64,000 nucleotides of DNA from Algoriphagus aquimarinus (GTDB taxonomy: Bacteria; Bacteroidota; Bacteroidia; Cytophagales; Cyclobacteriaceae), in assembly GCF_007997215.1 (NCBI RefSeq), contig NZ_VORW01000003.1, positions 1 to 64,000 on the forward strand, in the 5' to 3' direction. The translations under genes and the position numbers were made by a program. Numbering within the stretch: the first letter of the stretch is position 1; the number at the start of each line of letters is the position of its first letter. This document shows, piece by piece, positions 63,701-64,000 of the stretch. The notes beneath the pieces are model-generated. The model made no database searches. It had not been told where the DNA came from and saw nothing but the letters and a program-made list of their open reading frames with translations.

Positions 63701-64000
63701 TCTCCTTCCAGTTGAAGATTGAGTGCAGAGTTCACAAATACATTTTGCGTATTTCCGAAGGAAATCCCACGCGTGAGACTTCCGGATTTATAGAGATTCG
63801 TAGTAGGAAAGAGCTCCTCCCGAAAGTCAAAAGCTGGCAATTCGGACATTCTGTTATCCTTGAATTGGGCTGTGGAATCATAATCCGTCAACAAAGTTCT
63901 ATGCGCAATCGGCTGATCGAATCGAATTGAAAAAGTTCTATAGCAAAGCAAAAGTGAATCTGGCCTAGATTCATTTTCAAAAATTACTTGAAGTTTGTTT
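60733..64000 (-). CDS. large outer-membrane beta-barrel protein, 5'-partial at window end
   Basis: At least 1089 codons on the minus strand; the frame is open to base 64000, so the true start and signal peptide lie outside (the TTG at 63951 is not a real start). Near the N-terminal end is SLTRGISFGNTQNVFVNSALNLQL, then SITDQNVPFQPEGNTQQIQDFD, a motif set shared with the Bacteroidota SprA-type outer membrane family. The body is rich in alternating aromatic strands typical of a large barrel, with GDGTHTWRDDNGDGVKQLNEF resembling a calcium loop. It ends HVGRMQVSALF. It could be an adhesion, secretion or assembly protein; function unknown. Confidence 0.7.
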   Translation of the reverse strand, partial: NKLQVIFENESRPDSLLLCYRTFSIRFDQPIAHRTLLTDYDSTAQFKDNRMSELPAFDFREELFPTTNLYKSGSLTRGISFGNTQNVFVNSALNLQLEGDIAENLKIRASITDQNVPFQPEGNTQQIQDFDNVLIELYNDDFSLAAGDVVLQQRESEFLRYYKNVQGLQFTSKYKMDDKWSASSQAFASIAKGKFASIQLPILEGVLGPYRVSGPNNERFVIIMANSERVFLDGKQLKRGFNEDYVIDYNQAEITFTPKVLITQYSRVRVDFEYAERNYSRSIIGVNHTQTNGKVDVYLNYYQEKDNRNRPLFTDFSQQELGLMASVGDSAALARIPRIDSVAFDKNRILYARVSEFDGFGNPLVYYEYSNDPELAHYDLGFSLVGAGLGDYRRASQLSNGTVYEYVPRLNGQPQGDYSILSQLPLPDSKRMVTAGTRVKLNEHEKVYTELALSSVDQNLFSELDDLDNQGLGMKVGLQSEGRESSLFKGYTMKGQTEYEYNSTNFNFIDRFRYIEFDRDWGLSQDALQSSASEQFFRAGIGFEKDVLNRFDYLFYLRNRQNVLNGTQHSANWNVQLGSKIRVRQEFFRLNSTQDSLKSDWTRYLGDVSYNSKIIVPGYQFSLDQNALRIAETDSVVSTAMNFKQHLLYLRSNDSLSYSFLADAAWREDKAPFAGQLLNDTRAFTSNLTFRKQWTQHSLSSTFTYRELAYLQRDLQSELTVMGKLDYQGSLGKNLIRNEISYAIGNGRELQREFVFLPAPNGDGTHTWRDDNGDGVKQLNEFYLAINPEEKQYIKIFVPTDTYTQAYTSILNYRLQAKFPEAWKESGGLTAFLYKFSNTTSLSVEKKVTSDDFVDRINPFVGGVNREAILSLRQVIRSSFFFNRASAKYGFDLSYFDSQFKQLLSGGFEDLIQKDWKWNTRYNFNGQTTLRILAGAGNRLSSSDFLENRNYTISQSQIGPEFSWQPTPYFRTTATYSFTGKVNTANIEFKEKAQLHQVGIDLRFSRAVKTTLTSNLKLIQIDYNGVPNSPVGYEMLQALTPGTNVTWNVNWLQKIGEGLQLNLVYEGRNSQGLDRIVHVGRMQVSALF

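Overview
The window looks like a chromosomal segment of a Bacteroidota bacterium, most likely Cytophagales/Cyclobacteriaceae (Algoriphagus-like; this rank is inferred). Supporting signs are SusC/SusD proteins, a type IX secretion (T9SS) cargo with its PorP/SprF partner, the lineage-specific TAnnTTTG -7 promoter element (often with TTG 19 bp upstream), a long-form IspG, DUF2723 and DUF6728 proteins, and AT-rich starts without Shine-Dalgarno sequences. Nearly everything reads as core genome. No phage, insertion sequence, integron or CRISPR array was seen.

Layout. 1-440: leader and three tandem promoters of an rRNA operon that runs leftward out of the window. 610-3965: PorP/SprF and a lectin/PKD T9SS cargo. 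4068-8597 (minus): purA, a STAS protein, a Fur-family repressor and the bifunctional (p)ppGpp enzyme. 8675-12231 (plus): tRNA-Leu(UAG), then tig, clpP, clpX. 12262-13832 (minus): queD-like gene and lpxB. 13965-19657 (minus): SusC/SusD/DUF1735 uptake locus. 20143-24481 (minus): PorE-like OmpA protein, queE and a secreted M20 amidohydrolase. 24655-29386 (plus): leuS, a GT4 glycosyltransferase and an FkbM methyltransferase. 30117-33223: AraC regulator divergent from an aldehyde dehydrogenase plus DUF779 pair. 33288-35826: a truncated M19 dipeptidase remnant, a VIT1/CCC1 transporter, DUF5995 and a PIN toxin/antitoxin pair. 35983-43267: mixed envelope and housekeeping genes including a lipoprotein MsrA-MsrB fusion. 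43359-46164 (minus): fatty-acid desaturase, RNA helicase, a Lys-rich small protein and a cold-shock protein. 46568-48957: OprD-like porin and a TsdA-like dihaem cytochrome. 49057-50945: acyl-ACP thioesterase and MFS permease. 51208-54245: sulfur module (two YeeE/YedE halves, MBL-rhodanese protein, thioredoxin). 54414-57395: DUF2723 membrane protein. 57655-60669 (minus): SDR, ispG, DUF6728. 60733-64000: 5'-partial outer-membrane protein.

How the genes may work together. The most coherent groups are (i) the desaturase-helicase-CspA run, a probable cold/membrane adaptation operon whose first gene lacks an ordinary start codon; (ii) the sulfur-related genes at 46.6-54.2 kb, where a TsdA-like cytochrome with a CRP-like palindrome at its promoter lies near thiosulfate-type transporters and a persulfide dioxygenase/rhodanese; and (iii) the AraC/aldehyde dehydrogenase/DUF779 locus with repeated TGGATAG boxes. 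No clearly new large system was recognised. The best leads are the non-AUG desaturase start, the CRP-like site, the tandem rRNA promoters with conserved 5' hairpins, the decayed dipeptidase, and a 26-codon candidate membrane peptide.
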